From positions 3,287,377-3,351,376 of the forward strand of contig NC_133904.1 of NCBI RefSeq assembly GCF_964199755.1: 64,000 nucleotides of DNA, read 5' to 3'. The first letter of the stretch is position 1, and every line of letters begins with the position of its first letter. Both the position numbers and the translations under genes were made by a program. The stretch is from Larus michahellis (taxonomy: Eukaryota; Chordata; Aves; Charadriiformes; Laridae). The notes beneath the pieces were generated by a model. The model saw only the letters and a program-made list of their open reading frames with translations. It ran no database searches and was not told the DNA's origin. Below are positions 1-12,959 of this stretch, one piece after another.

Positions 1-3000
1 CTGGATCCGCATGGGGGGGTGCAGCGGAGGAAGGAGCTGGGGCACACAGACAGGCCGTGAGAGAGCCGGGGAGAGGTGACCCTGCCGGGAGGCATGACCT
101 GATCCTGGCCACCATGGCTTTGCCTGCCTCGACACCGTCATTCTCTCCTGTTCCCAGGGCAGTGATAAATCCCATTAATCCCCCCAGAAAATGTATTTCC
201 CTGCCCAAGCTGCCCAAAGTATTTGGGCAGAGCTGCCTCCCCAGTGGGCTCTGGGTTTGGGTCCTTGTTGGTGGGCTTTATGGAAAAGACTTAAATTCCT
301 GTGAGAAGCCCGATGCCTGGGTGAGTTTACCCGCTCTCGGGGTATTTCAGCGGGTGGGTTGAACGGCTCCCGCTGAGCTCTGCATCTCCCTGTCTCTGTA
401 GCCACCCCTTGTACAGGAACACGCACACATTAAAACCCTCACACTTTGATTTTTTTGGAACAGGAAAGATCCCGGTTAGACCAAAAAGCAGTTGAGGTCT
501 TCTAGGAAGGTGCGTGGTTTAGTACGCTTCTAATTAATTCTGCAGGGGGGACATGAAAGCCACTGTCACTTCCTGTCCCACACCAAGGGAGCCACCTGAG
601 TGTCCTTCCCATGGTGTTTTCAATCCCACAGGAAGATGTTTGGCATCACTGGGAGCTCTTCGGTGTTTGCAAAAGGAGTTCAGTGGGGAAAAAAGCAAAA
701 ATCCCTTTGGATGTATCAGCTCAGGAGGTTTTAAGTTAAATTCCAGACTTTTCTGGCTGTGAGTTCTGCTTGTCCTGTCTTTGTCACCCTAAATACAGAC
801 ATAAACAACGGCAGTGCCCTGGTGCTTTGGTGTGGGACCTGCCAAGGGGCTGGTGTGGGGCAGCTGGGCACGACGGGTGCTTGTACCCACTTCATGTGCC
901 TGCAGCTCTGATGTCGTGCTGGCATCGGCGATGGGAGGCGTCCCCACACTCCTGGACCCATCCTAGTTTCCATGGGCATCATTTTCAGGGTGCTTCGCTC
1001 GCCCACAACTCCCAAAATGCTCCGAGGGTCCTGCGCGTGTGTGCAGGGGGTGTCACAGGGAAGGGCTTGTCCTGGCGTATTCTCTTGCTCTGGCTACAAC
1101 AGCAACAGCCCTGCTGTGAACAGCGGGTTCAAGGACACCAGCAGAGCCTTTTCCTTGCTTCGTTTCTTTTCCTCTGACATTCTAGGAATTTTTTTAAAAA
1201 TTTTCATGTTTCTTGGAAGAGGGAAATCTGTTTCCCATCACCCTGGCAGGGTCCGTGCCCGGGGAGGCTGTGGGGGTGGCAGGATCCCTGTGCACCTCCA
1301 TCCCCTGGCATCGATGTTGGCTGCGGGCAGGGAGCGGCAGGGCCCGCGCTCGGACCCGGTCCCAGCCCCACCTCGGCCCCCAGGTGAGAAACCACAGGAG
1401 CCAACAGCCGTGGCGTCACAAGTCGCCCTTCAGCCGTGAAGCCCCTGCCACCCCATCAGGCGTTTTGGCGCTGGTTTCCCCCCGTCCCTGGTGAGATGTC
1501 ACCTGTGGCACCTTACGAGGCCGCTCGCTCGCCCGTTCGAGGTGATGAGCGGTACAGTTCCCATGGAGACTCGTCCCTCCTGCCGCATCGGGGCAGCCGG
1601 AGCCCGAGCACTTCACAGCCTTTTCAGGCTGCAACAAAACGTGTTTTCCACCACGTTTTAAAAGAGGATTTTATTTGCAGTTTGGCGAGCTGGCAGGCAT
1701 GTGTGCTTTCCGTGGCTCACTGCTGGAGGGAGCTAGAAAATTCCCTGGGCGTTGAGGAAAGCACTTGCTTCTGCTCTGGGAGCAGCAGGGCTTTCCCTGG
1801 GCTCCTGGTGAGCTTCACATGGCCGTGGCACAGCAGCAACCCCAAAATCCCGTACCAGGCAGCCGCGGCCGTGCTGCTGTCATGGCAGGCCTGTGAGGTG
1901 ATGCTCAGAATTGGTCCTTGGTGCAAGAGGGCACCTTCACTCGCTCCGGCTGGCACAAGTTGAATCCTCCTGCATCAGAGCGCAAAGGGTCCTGGTTTGG
2001 GGTTTGTGGTGCTGAGGTATTTGCTCTGGAAAAGCTGCTCCCCAGCTTTTGGCGTCGCACCCGGCGTGGTCCTGGCCAAGCCCCGTCACTGCACCTCGTG
2101 CAGCCTCGCGCACCTGATTCCTCCCCCCTCGCGCAAACCCCACAACCCTCCAGGGGCAAATCCTGCCCCGTGCAAGGCGCTGCTGGTGCTAATCTGTGCG
2201 TCTGGGGGTCTGGTAGGAGATGGGGGGGTTTCAAGCTGCCTGGTGCATCCTCAGTGAGGGACAGAGGCCAACCCTCCTGCCACCTTGAACCAAGACTTTG
2301 TGCTGGACTCATCTCTCATCACTCCGCTCGGCGGTGGCTGTTTTCATCAAGGGCTGTTTTATTGGCATGTCCACGAGAAGCCCTTCCAGAAGCTGCAAGG
2401 AGCCGTTTATTAACTTTCAAGCTGCTTTTTGCTGAAAAATGTAACTTAAAAAAACCAAACAAAAGGCTGCGCAGATGTGAGAGCTGAGGAAGGTGCCCGG
2501 CTGGGGCAGGATGCGAAGCGCCGGCCTGGGAGGAGGCTTCATGCAGCAAACAAAGAGCAGCTGCGGCTTGGGATTTAAGAGGCAGGCTTTGCAGGGCATC
2601 GTCTTAACTGTGCGCCCCGTCTTCCTGCGGGGAGGGAATTTGCATTATTTGGGGGCGTTCGGCAGCGGCAGAGCTCGGCTGAGCGGCTGTGGATGACCCC
2701 GAGCGAGGAGACGTCACCCCATAACCCTTATCGCGGCCGGGCTGCCTGCGGCGGGGGTGAGGTGCCCTGGAGCGGCTCGGGGCGGGTTGTCCCACCCGTG
2801 TCCAAGGCGGGTGTTGAGCCCCAGGAAATTCCTCCCGAGTTTGTGGCCGGTTTGTGGCGCGTTGTGAAGCGGGTGGTTGGCACCACCTCGTCTGCAGCTG
2901 CGTTTGTCCTGGCCCCGCCATCCTCCCGGCCCCGGGGCAGCCAAAACTCCTCTTCCTCCCAACTTGCAAAAGCCCTTTCAGCCTGGGTTGGTTTTTTTTT

Positions 3001-3255
3001 TCCAATCTTCTTTTCCCACCACCAAATCTGTGAGCACCGCGGGGCTCGTCTAATAAGGAAAATCACCAGCAACCAAACGACGACCAGGAAGCGCTGAGTT
3101 GGGAGCGTGCAGGGGAACGGGCCGGGGCAGCGTCCCGCTCGCTGGGCCCTCGCCGCTGCGCTGCTCTGCGTTCTGCGCCAGGTCTGCGCGCCAGAAAAAA
3201 AAAGCCCTTTTGCTTTTCTAACGAGGATGATTTTGACGATTTGCTTGCGCCGTGT

Positions 3256-3270
3256 CCCCCCCCCCCCCCC
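3256..3270. repeat. Poly-C tract
   Basis: An uninterrupted run of 15 C residues is followed by A and four more C. It is a simple low-complexity tract, prone to length variation and sequencing error. Confidence 0.9.
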
Positions 3271-4884
3271 ACCCCTTCCCTTTTGCTTTTGTATTGTGCT
3301 TTAAATTTCGTTAGAAATAGATGAGTAAATACCGTGTATGTTTGTGGGGGAGCAGCGGTGGCGTGTGGTTTTATGATTTTCCCCCCAGCTGTGATTCATT
3401 GCTTTTTACATTTTTTAATCTATTCCCCCTGCCCCCCCGCCCCTGCTTCTCCCTTTCTCCTGCGCAGCCCAGCAGCTGTCGTTATCAGTGAAATGACTTG
3501 ACATTATTTTGCCGTACTTTGTTTCTATTCATTGATTTGTTGAATGAAAACTATTTATCCGGGACTGACACGCGAGATTGGAGCCTTTCAAGAAGAGGCA
3601 ACTCTGCGGTATAATTTTGCTCCGAAATGAGCGGAGCCAGAGCTCCACATTAAAACAGCTCAGCCAAAATCCCTGGCCCTGGGGTTGTGCAGAAGCGGCG
3701 GCTGCAAAACCTACAGAGGCGTTTTATAGGAAAAACATCTTTCCTTTCCCCACCCGGCCCCATGGACAGCCCTGCTGGGTTTTCCCGGAGGCAAATTTGG
3801 GGTTTCTCTCGTGGGAGGGATGCCGGGAGGTGTGGGGGGGGAGGCCGGAGCTGGGCAGGAGGTATCTGGGTGCGGACGAGCCGTTGCCCTCCGCATGGTG
3901 AGCACATCCAGGCACGCTCCTTTGCCTCCCATCTTCTCCATCCCCTGCGAGCGCATCCCTACTTCAATATCCAGCAAAAATGACCCTCCGGATCCCCCCG
4001 AGACCCCACCAGCCTGGAGGGAGGGTTGCACGTCTCCAAAAATAGGTGCCTGCCCCGTCCCCGGTGAGAAGCGACGGGCAGCTGCAGGGAGCACATCGCA
4101 CAGCCTGGCTGCTGGGTTTGTGCATGAATATTGAGGATGACGCTGGATGTCGAGGTTACAACGTCTGCGGTGGAGGCTGCAGCGGCTCTCGGGGCATTGA
4201 TGCTTATCCCCGGGGGGAGCGGTGGGACGTGCAGGGTAAGAGGCTCTTTGCGTTGCTGTATGGACTGAAGCAGGGCTGGAAAATACGCCTGGGTTTTATA
4301 TTGCTCACACTCAGGTCTCCACGTGTGGGTTTGTTGGTTTTTTTTTTTAAACTAAAATCGCAGCAGCTGCTGGCCACTGTGATTTTAGTTCAAAAAAAAG
4401 CAACCCCAGACCTGGGCACTGTCACCTAAAATGACAGAAGCTGGTTCCCTGCCAGCGCTGCTCAGAAAAATCCCACATCTTTCGCATCCCCACAGCTTGA
4501 AGGACAGGTTTTGCCTGGGGAATACGCTCTTGTTTGAGGGATTCAGGATCCCTTTTTCCCACAGAGCCCTGGGTCCTTTCTTCCCGGCACAATCAGCCCT
4601 CTCGCTGCTTTCCTTGCCTTTTCTTCCGCCGCTTTCCCACATTCTGTTCACACCTTCATGAATATTCAGAGGCCATTGGCCATATGAAGCTATTGAGAGC
4701 TCTTGTTAACACTCCTCCTAATGACATGCACCTTCAATAGAAAACAAAAACACAGATAAGAGCTTGTTAGCAGAGACCCTTGTTCCCCACCTAACAAGGT
4801 TTCCATTGACTCGGACACTTGTGGTGACACATTGCTTGCTCTCACTGTTGCCTCTTTTGATTTGCGACTGGCTTTTACGGAGGG

Positions 4885-4940
4885 TTTTTTTCTTTTTTCT
4901 TTTTTTCTTTCTCCTCACCCCCCCCTTTTTTTTTTTTTTT
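4885..4940. repeat. Polypyrimidine tract
   Basis: About 56 bases are almost entirely C and T, with a single A near 4917. The tract consists of T runs broken by single C, then a C run, then a T run of more than 15. It is low-complexity DNA with no coding potential. Confidence 0.85.
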
Positions 4941-5291
4941 ATTGTGCAGTTTTAAGCTAATTAAGAAAAAGGTCAGGTCTCCCTGAACAATGAATTATGG
5001 TGCTACAATGAGCCCGGGGAGCAGCGCGCGCCGCAGCCCCGAATCAGTGGGCGACGGGCTCCGCCGCTGCGCGTGGGAAAGTTGTGCGGCGAGTGGCATC
5101 GCTCTGCCCGCGCCCCGCAGAAAGAGCCCTAGTTGGGTCAAGAGGTGATTAAAGCCCGACGAGAGGCTCTGAAAAGGGGCTGAGACCACCCGCCACGGTT
5201 CCCAAGGGCTCCCTGGGTCCCAGCCTGGCTGGACATCCTCAGTGGCCAAAGCACCGGCCCCAAGGCCACGCTATGGGGTGACTCTTCCAAA

Positions 5292-5930
5292 ACACAGAAT
5301 CACAGAAACTTCGGAGTTGGAAGGGACCTCTAGAGATCATCTAGTCCAACTCCCCTGCTAAAGCAGGATTGCCCAGAGCACATCACTCAGGACTGCATCC
5401 AGGCGAGTCTTGAAAATCTCCAGAGAAGGGGACTCCACACCCTCCCTGGGCAGCCTGTTCCAGTGCTCTGTCACCCTCACCGTAAAGAAGTTTTTCCGTG
5501 TATTTGAACGGAACTTCCTATGTTCTCGCTTGTGCCCGTTGCCCCTCGTCCTATCACTGGGAACCAATGAAAAGAGTCTGGCACCATCCTCCTTAAACCC
5601 ACCCTTTAGATACTTGTATGCCATAATAAGGTCTCCCCTCAGCCTTCTCTTCTCCAGGCTAAAGAGTCCCAGCTCTCTCAGCCTTTCCTCATAAGGGAGA
5701 TGCTCCTGTCCCTCAATCGTCTTAGTTGCCCTACGCTGGACTCGCTCCAGTAGTTCCCTGTCCCTCTTGAACTGGGGAGCCCAAAACTGGATGCAGTATT
5801 CCAGGTGTGGCCTCACCAGTGCAGAGTAGAGGGGGAGAATGACCTCCTTCAACCTACTGGCCACACTCTTCCCTATGCAGACCAGGCTCTTGTGCCAGCA
5901 TTGCCGCACTCCCGAGATGCTCCCGGTGAT
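5292..5930 (-). mobile_element. CR1 LINE, 5'-truncated, antisense
   Basis: This is the 3' part of a chicken repeat 1 (CR1) non-LTR retrotransposon lying on the minus strand. Read on that strand it has the conserved 3' segment with GTTGGACTAGATGATCTC, followed by 'aggtcccttccaactcc' and a terminal ATTCTGTG repeat at 5292-5306. An open frame at 5358-5909 (183 codons, no stop or frameshift) encodes the C-terminal end of the reverse transcriptase protein. Family motifs visible are [45 protein letters not shown] and [14 protein letters not shown]. The catalytic reverse transcriptase core and the endonuclease are missing, so the copy cannot move. The 5' boundary near 5930 is approximate. Confidence 0.95.
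5358..5909 (-). pseudogene. CR1 ORF2 C-terminal fragment (intact frame)
   Basis: This frame encodes only the region after the reverse transcriptase catalytic core of CR1 ORF2, running to a stop codon near the 3' untranslated tail. The 183-residue frame is uninterrupted, including the conserved segments [12 protein letters not shown] and [17 protein letters not shown]. The first methionine is incidental: the frame is open by truncation rather than by a genuine start. It is a dead fragment with no expected cellular function. The intact frame suggests a fairly recent insertion compared with the second CR1 at 28372. Other explanations are unlikely given the length of the family match. Confidence 0.9.
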
Positions 5931-8079
5931 GTTGCTCCCGATTTATGGCTGTATGCAGAGAGCAGAGCCCCGTAGCCGCCACCTCAATAGCACCATCTGC
6001 GGTGGGGCTTTTCCCCAGGAGAGAAAATCCCATCCAACTTCGGTGACTCTTTTTTTTTCTGTCCTCCGGTTGTGCTTCACCTTCCTCCAGCCGTCACCGT
6101 TATCTGCTTTCATTAGGCTGGGCCCACCCACTCGATGCCGCGAGATGCCTCGCTTGTTGTTGTTGGGCTTTTTGGCCACACCTCGTTATTTCTGCTGTTA
6201 TTAGGCTCTCGCAGCGTTGTTTGTCATCTTGTCAAGGCCCCTGAGTTTCTATGGATACTGCTCCCCTAAGTGGCCACGCTATCAATTAAGACAGCTTGGT
6301 GTCTGAACTCTTCCAGAGGACTTTGCGAAGATCCGGAGATAATTTCCCTGCAATGCTCCCTTCGTTACCGAGCTACCTTTTCTGTAACGGCTGCTCGGTC
6401 AGAGCTCAGGGTATTTGGGTTTTCTAAGCGTTACCAGCCTCAAAGGCAGGATCACCTGCTTGGCAAATAGGATTCGATAGCGGGTGATAGAGGTTAATAA
6501 TAAAACATATATATAGTGGGCTGTAACATATAAGCAATGAGATAACCATCATAGTGATGGAAGTAAAAGGCGCCAGCAAAAACACCTGCCATGGAATAAA
6601 AGGACATTGGCTTTATTGTGCTCTTTTGTGACTCTCTGGGAGGAGGGAAAACGTCTTTTTGTCCTTTCTGTCCAGCTTGAGGACAGACTCACGTACAAAG
6701 CCAAGAGGATGATGAGTATTTCTTCTGAAAATGAGACTGCTTGAAAGTTTCCAAATGTAAAACTTGTTTTCCTTATGGAAAGCAGCACAAACAAGCACAA
6801 TGAAAGGCGTATCGTCTTCAGTGGGAAAAGCAGGCAGAGGAAGGGTTTATTGGGACTTTGCTGGGAACAGGCCGAGCGCAAGGAGCGGTTCTGCCCATCG
6901 CCCGGCAGTTTCTCACTCTCTTCTCAACAATTCTTGCACACCCAATATGTTTCCACGGACAGATTTACTTCACCTACTGAATTTCTTTTGCAGCCGATTT
7001 GGCATCTAACGGTCCTGCGAGGGCCGGCGTCGTCCCAATGCCTGCACCAGTTAATTCTTGCCCTCCCTGCAGGGAGGAGCAGGACGGGGACACGGAGGGA
7101 TGCCGGAGGGATGCGAACTGCTGCCCAGAGAGCACCCCGTCCTGCTCCCCAGCTCTCTGACAGCTGCTTCATTTTTCTGTGTGCTTCTGCAACCGTAAAA
7201 TGTTGATATTTAATGATTTCTCGGAACTCTCAGGAGGCTTACAGCCTTCTGGCCGGACAGAGAGCCTGAGCGGTGTTTGCATTTACTCTCTGGTGAGAAT
7301 CAGTATCTGGGGGCAGGAGACAGCAGAGAAAAAGGCTTTGATTGGGATTTGAGTTTTGTCTGATTATTACAATTCTTTATATGCTTTAAACCAGTTTATC
7401 TATCCCTAGGTGGATGTGTGCTGCCAGCAGTGCTATAACATCCATTGAGGGCCGCCCAGAGGTACAAGGAATAAACTCACATGTTATTAGCTAATACAGG
7501 AAAGTGATTCGATATGGGTCTCAGAAGCTGCAGCAGATAAATAGGATGATAAATGTTGGCATTAGCAGACGTGATTGACTCCTCTGTCTCTGTGATTTGG
7601 TAGTGCCCAGTAATTAAATAGTTGGGAGTCTAATGTATTTTAAACTAGAGCCGCAGCCTGTAAATCACGGAGATTATGCTCTTCCCCGCTGTGCGCTCTC
7701 CGGGTCAGGAGGAATTTCCACTCCCGTGCCGCAGCTGTCCGCGGGCCCGGCTGGGTATTGCATCAGTCAGGACTGGGAAAGGCAGCAGCGGCCCCACTGC
7801 TGGTTCCCGGCTGTAAACCCATTCCCGGAGTCTTGTCATCCCAGCAGGGCATCGTCTCCAGCCCCGGAAGGGTTCCAGCTCTGTGTCCTTTGCGTCTTGG
7901 GTTGTCTCCTCTCTTCTGGCTGGAGCGGCTTCGTGCCCACGTGCAAATGCACCTCGGATTGCTGCAGCCCCTAAACCTCAGGCTGCAAAGCATCCCCGGG
8001 GTGGGTTTGCTCCCCAAACCTGTGCTGTGTCACCGTGAGAGCATCGGCCCCTCGGGCTGCCTTTGCTTCAGACATGATT

Positions 8080-8700
8080 TGAATGATTATGGTTTTTGAT
8101 GATCCCAATTTCATCATTGTATTTGCACCGAGGTTTAGTTTTCTTTGCAGCCAGACTACTGCCTCGCACTAAATAAAAATGTCTTCTCTTTTGTTTTTTA
8201 ATGTAAGTCTAAGAAGGAAACCCAGCCATTTCCAATGCAGCTTGAAGCTGCACTGACCTAAAAGTTACTTTTTCTCTTTGTACGAAACTAGTTTTCATTT
8301 CTAATCCTTTTATTGGCCAGACCTGATTCTTCTGCCGGAGGTTGGTTCTATTACGCAGAGTTTCTCCATTAACATTTAGCAAAGGACAGATTTAGACATT
8401 TCCGTGCCATTCAGCCATTTTACACCTTTTAACACTGTTCCTGGATTAGCTCAGGCTTTCATTTGAAAATTTCTCTGCGATAACTCGCCACACATTCAGC
8501 AGACGTCGCTTTACAAGAGACCTGCCATAATGACCCTGCCCACATGCAGAAATGCTGCCTGGAACCACAGCTGTGATAAAACCTATCCCCGCTCTTCCTG
8601 GATATAATTATTTTTAATAAAATCTATTTGTGCCTCAAATTCTTTCCTCTTCCAGCTCATGCATTTTTAAATAAAAGAAGTAATTCTGCCATACTGTTGC
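8080..8700. promoter_or_regulatory. Candidate conserved non-coding element
   Basis: A long AT-rich stretch has no open frame of note and no repeat character. It contains many short A/T words typical of vertebrate developmental enhancers, including TTTGAATGATTATGG near 8080 and a TATAATTATTTTTAATAAAA stretch near 8600. The call rests only on composition and motif density; conservation could not be tested here. Confidence 0.3.
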
Positions 8701-10299
8701 AAATGATGGTCGCTGAGGCTTGCCTGCTGTTCTGCACACAGCGGCCACGAGAAACTTTCCTCCGGTGGGAAGGATAAAGATGAGTTCTCCTGTTTTAGCT
8801 GAAAGAAATGTTCCTTCTACTCATTTTATTGGCAGAAGCTGGTGATCTTCAACCCACAGCCTGAAGCAACAACTAATATTGCTCGCAGCAAGATTAGCAG
8901 CAGATTAACGACTGGTGAGCAGGAATTATTGGAGAGGAGTTTGTGTTTTGGAAAGCGTAAGGTATAACCCTCCCCGCCAGGCTTTCCGGGGAGTTTGCTC
9001 ATCTGTAAATCATCCTCTGGCTTATTTTTTCCAAACCCTGTTTCTGTTTTGCCTTCCAACTTATTTTTAGCCTGTTCCAGGTACCGCTGTGATATACAAC
9101 CCGCACAAACCCGAGGGACTTCACCCTGAGCACGGTCGTGCTGGGCTGCCCTTGGCCAACGGGAAGCCGATGGGCAGGGGGACCTTCGGACTTGCCTGGC
9201 TCCGTGGTGGGCTGCGGTAGAGTTAAGGATCAACCCCTTTTCCCAAGTCCCACGGTAGGCCCCTGCTTTCCACGCCGTCGTGCTGCTCTGTGCCCTGTCC
9301 TTTGAACGGAGGCTGCTCCGGGGCCGTGTGGGCGGGATACGCCGCAGGGTTGTGCACGGACCAAAGGGTTAAAGTTGTACAAGTCGCTGCTGAGGGTTTG
9401 AAGGAAGGAAGACGTGAGCTCAGAGCTACCTCTGGAGACACGCTGTTGGACCAGAGAGGTTTCAGTACAAGCAGGGGGCTGCTAAAAAAGAGTTGGTAAG
9501 TGGTGGTACAGAGCTGGCAGAGCTGTCAAACAGCAGTTGTACAAAGAAACCAGGGGAAGTTTTTCCCGTGATGAAGCATCTCTGGAAGGAATGAATTCCC
9601 AGCCCTGGATGACCTACAGTCCTGAGCTTTGAAGAGGAATGAAAATGCTCAAATCCTGTCCCCCTTGGAGCTGGAAGTTTGGGTTTCCTCCTCTCTGGTT
9701 CTCTCCTAACCAGAGTCCCCCCCTCCTTCAGCTAACGGTGCCTTTGATTCCTAAATGCTTTTCTTTTTTCGCATAAATATAAATAACTCAAATGAGAGTG
9801 GTATGTGGAAAGTGGTAGAAGCCACCTGATCTGATACAAAAGGGATCAGGCTGTTTTAACCGAATGAGCTGGTAAATGGAAAACGCAGCTGAATGTAGAT
9901 GAACGCAAAACGATAACTGGGGGCAGTGAAGGGAAAGAGGGTGTGTAATAGTGGGGGCACGTAGGAAGAGTAACAGCCACGGAAGGGAGGCAGGGGTTAC
10001 TGCAAAAAATCCTTGGAGTGATCCACCTAATGCTGGGTGGAATGGAATAAAGCACCCCCAGACCCTGCTGTACACCAGCAAAGGGGGCGGTGGGGCTTGC
10101 AGGGGTTTCCCAGGGAAGCGTCCAGCCCACGGCTTCGCAGCGGGAATAGCAAATGAGGCCGTGGCCGATAAACTGCTCCTTCCAGCACCTTTCCTCTGGC
10201 ACAGCCTTTAAAACAGCGAAGATGGGTCATTTCTCCAGGCGTGTTACAAACGTCGCTGAGTTAATTCATTGGCTTTTGTGTGTGTGCAGTGGTGAACGG

Positions 10300-10450
10300 G
10301 AAAGCAAAGGGGTTCAGGTTTGCCTGCAGCCGCCTTTTATGGTCCAATCAGCCAATTTTTTGTGTAACTGTAATAAATCATGGCGACAGACACACAGGAT
10401 GGCATTGTCTTTATGTAATTATTCCATAAATTGCCCCATTTTCTCCTCCA
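10300..10450. promoter_or_regulatory. Candidate regulatory element with paired CCAAT boxes
   Basis: Two CCAAT pentamers lie 8 bp apart (10344-10348 and 10352-10356), followed by AATAAATCATGG-type homeodomain sequence near 10371 and TTATGTAATTATTCCATAAA near 10412. CCAAT boxes are NF-Y sites, and paired ones are common in promoters and enhancers. No transcript is evident here, so a distal element is the more likely reading. Conservation is untested. Confidence 0.4.
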
Positions 10451-11559
10451 GAAAGCCCTCCCAGTTCCTTCCCTTTTCTTTGCCAGAGAAGGTTGTTATC
10501 CTGAACACAATAGGAGAAACGCGTTTGAAGAACTTATTTTGTAAGCAAAGGGTGAAGAGATGGAGCCTGCTCCTTTTTCCAACGCGCGGCTCTCGCGTGG
10601 CTGTTTGCTGCGAGGGGGGATTTGCAAAGCAAGGGAAACAATCTTACAGCTCGGGAAATCGAGCGTGAAGTCCAGGACTGAAGCAAAAGCATCTCGCTGA
10701 AAAGCCCGTCAACACAGAGCCGAGCTGCCAAGGGCGATGGTGGGGAGAGCAGCTGGAGGGCTGGGGGACGGGGAACGGTCGGGGCAAGCATGGCTCTCCC
10801 TCCTCCTTTCCATTCGCTCCGCATTTCCTTTCACCTGGGCTGTGGATTAGAGGCGTCTCCTGTACTCTGTAATTAGCTTCATCGTGGCATTTGGCTTCTC
10901 TGCAGAAACCCACTTTTTTTTAATATTTATTTTTTCTTTTCCCCCCCTCTCCAATAAATTTTGAACCCCCACACCGCGGTGGCAAAGGGTAGCTTCTGCA
11001 TCTTTAAGTTGTCCCCGTGCAAGCGACATTTTCGGGTGCTTGGGCTTTTCCAGCCGCTGCAGATGGCACCCATCGCTCAGCCGGACAAAGTCACCTTGCC
11101 GAGCAGCACGAAGCGCTTTCCAAACCCGCCCAGCCCCTTCCTGCAAACGGCACGCTCCGCCGCAGATTCACTTCTGAGAAGCTTTTAATTCTCTTATTCC
11201 TTTTCCATTCCCATCCCTTGGCTAACTGCTCTTTCAGACTGCTTAACAGTAGGCATGCAGACCAGGGCAGGTTCCGCCTGCAAGAAGCCAGATAAACTGT
11301 TCTCCTGTGGGCACTTGCAGTTATAAAACCCACACAATTTGTGTGCAGCAAGGCTTTGGGGACCTCTTGGCTTGGCTAGTGTTTTGATAACTGAGCTTGT
11401 GTTGTTTCTCCTTCCCCTGGCCTTGGAGAAGATACTTTTTAAAAATACAGCAAGTGGGAAGGGAAAAAAAAAAAAACAACCAAAAAAGACCTTTTCCCAA
11501 CAAGGATATAAAACTTCCATCAAATCGGCCACATCACTAGAGACCCAAAGCTAATAAGT

Positions 11560-11725
11560 TGATCTTACATCTGTATAATAAACTCATTTATTAGGTTTTT
11601 ATTTTAAGAGTTGGTGATATTAATTAGATTGATATGGCCCATAAATCACTTGATTTGGCTGAGCCCTCAGATACTTGTAATTTAAATTAACACAAGTGCA
11701 GCTTAATTAATCTGATTAAAGCCTG
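11560..11725. promoter_or_regulatory. Candidate enhancer rich in homeodomain sites
   Basis: About 165 bases are very AT-rich but not repetitive. They contain TAATTA at 11621-11626, TTAATTAA at 11703-11710, and further ATTA and TGATT words between them, including a CATAAATCA near 11640. Such clusters are typical binding platforms for homeodomain factors (established motif knowledge). Assignment as an enhancer of the downstream receptor gene is inference from position. Confidence 0.4.
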
Positions 11726-12959
11726 GGACAAGCAATGTGCTGTTTGCAGCACCCAGGAGGGCATTACAGGGGAAAGGAGTATTTTAAGGTAACACAGCTT
11801 CTTCCTCGGAGGGTCAGATCTGTTCAGGTGGTGAATCAAGCTGCAAGAGTGGAGCTGCAGCCCAAAAACCGGTACAATGCACAGGGTGAGAAGCTGGATG
11901 CGCAAAGCCAGGTGTCTCTCAAACATCATAAATACCGGCCACTTGCTGGGGCTCAGTGCCAGACGCAGCTTCTCTCCGGTTCTGCCCTGAGACCCGGCAG
12001 CCAGGCAAACTCATTGCAGCTTCAGGGCCAGGCAAGGGGCTGAACTTCACAAACTCCCAGCAACTGCTCTGGTTTTGAGGACTCCTGATCTTCTTTCATC
12101 CTTTGGCACCAACAAATGAATACTTCAGAAGGTGAGTTTAAGTCATTAGTGAGCATAAGTCATGGCCTGATCTCCTTTGCTGCCACTATCTTGATTTTTT
12201 TTTTTTCTCCCTTCGGTGCTGCTGAGAGGAGATAACGTTTCTTCCCAGGAGTGAATAATCAGTTAATCGCTTCTTCCCTGCCCACGGGATTAGGTCCCTG
12301 CCAGGCACGAGCTGCCTTGTTCCCCAGGACGAGCAAACAGAGCGGGCTGATGCGGAGCTAGGTTGATGTGCCCCATTCGAGACATACCCGCTCCACGATT
12401 CCCTTCCCAGCAAGAGTATTTCTCCTCTGATGATGTTGCTGGATACTGGATGTGTTAGTGGGGATTTTACTGCGCTTGCCTGTGTAGAGGGCCGAATACA
12501 TCCTCCTGTGGGATATACACTGCAGTGTTCTTGCAGGGATGCACCCTCCGCTTCTCGGAGTTGGAGGTTACTAAACCTTTACCAGACGAATAACACCAGA
12601 TACTTGCCTGGTGTTTCCATCTAGTTTTTTCCAGAATGCTCTGAGCTGACAGCTCTCAAGATTGATGTTCCCTGTCTGTACAGCCCAGACAGCTGCCATG
12701 CAGCCTTCTCCCTGTGCTCCTGCTAATTTGCCTTAATCCCGAGTTTAAGCGAGCTCCCCCACGGAGAAGAGTGGAAGTCAGACCCCGTGGTCCACCCCAG
12801 CCTTGCTTTCTCTGTTGTCCATGTGGGATGGTGGCACAAGTCTGGTATCTACACCAATTCCCCAGAATTCTCCAGATGAAAACCACTTCCAAGGAGACCG
12901 CAGCACGTTAGCAGCAGAGCACCAGCCCAGGGCTTGTGCAGCCACAGGTTGTTTCTGTT

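Larger units (their letters stand above)
1..5291. other. Intergenic region, GC-rich patches, no gene recognised
   Basis: No exon, RNA gene or recognisable protein family was found on either strand. Open frames up to 189 codons occur, but they are compositionally driven by GC-rich sequence and overlap one another on both strands. CpG-rich patches lie around 2600-3200 and 5010-5130. They could be small CpG islands or distal regulatory DNA, but no first exon could be attached to them. AT-richer stretches around 3470-3570 and 4650-4770 look like non-coding regulatory sequence. This region is upstream of the receptor gene promoter and may also hold the distal end of a neighbouring gene outside the window. 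Confidence 0.6.

Noticed and set aside
1436..2487. Overlapping long frames (175 and 189 codons) on the plus strand
   Set aside because: GC-rich chance frames with competing frames on both strands; no protein family signature.
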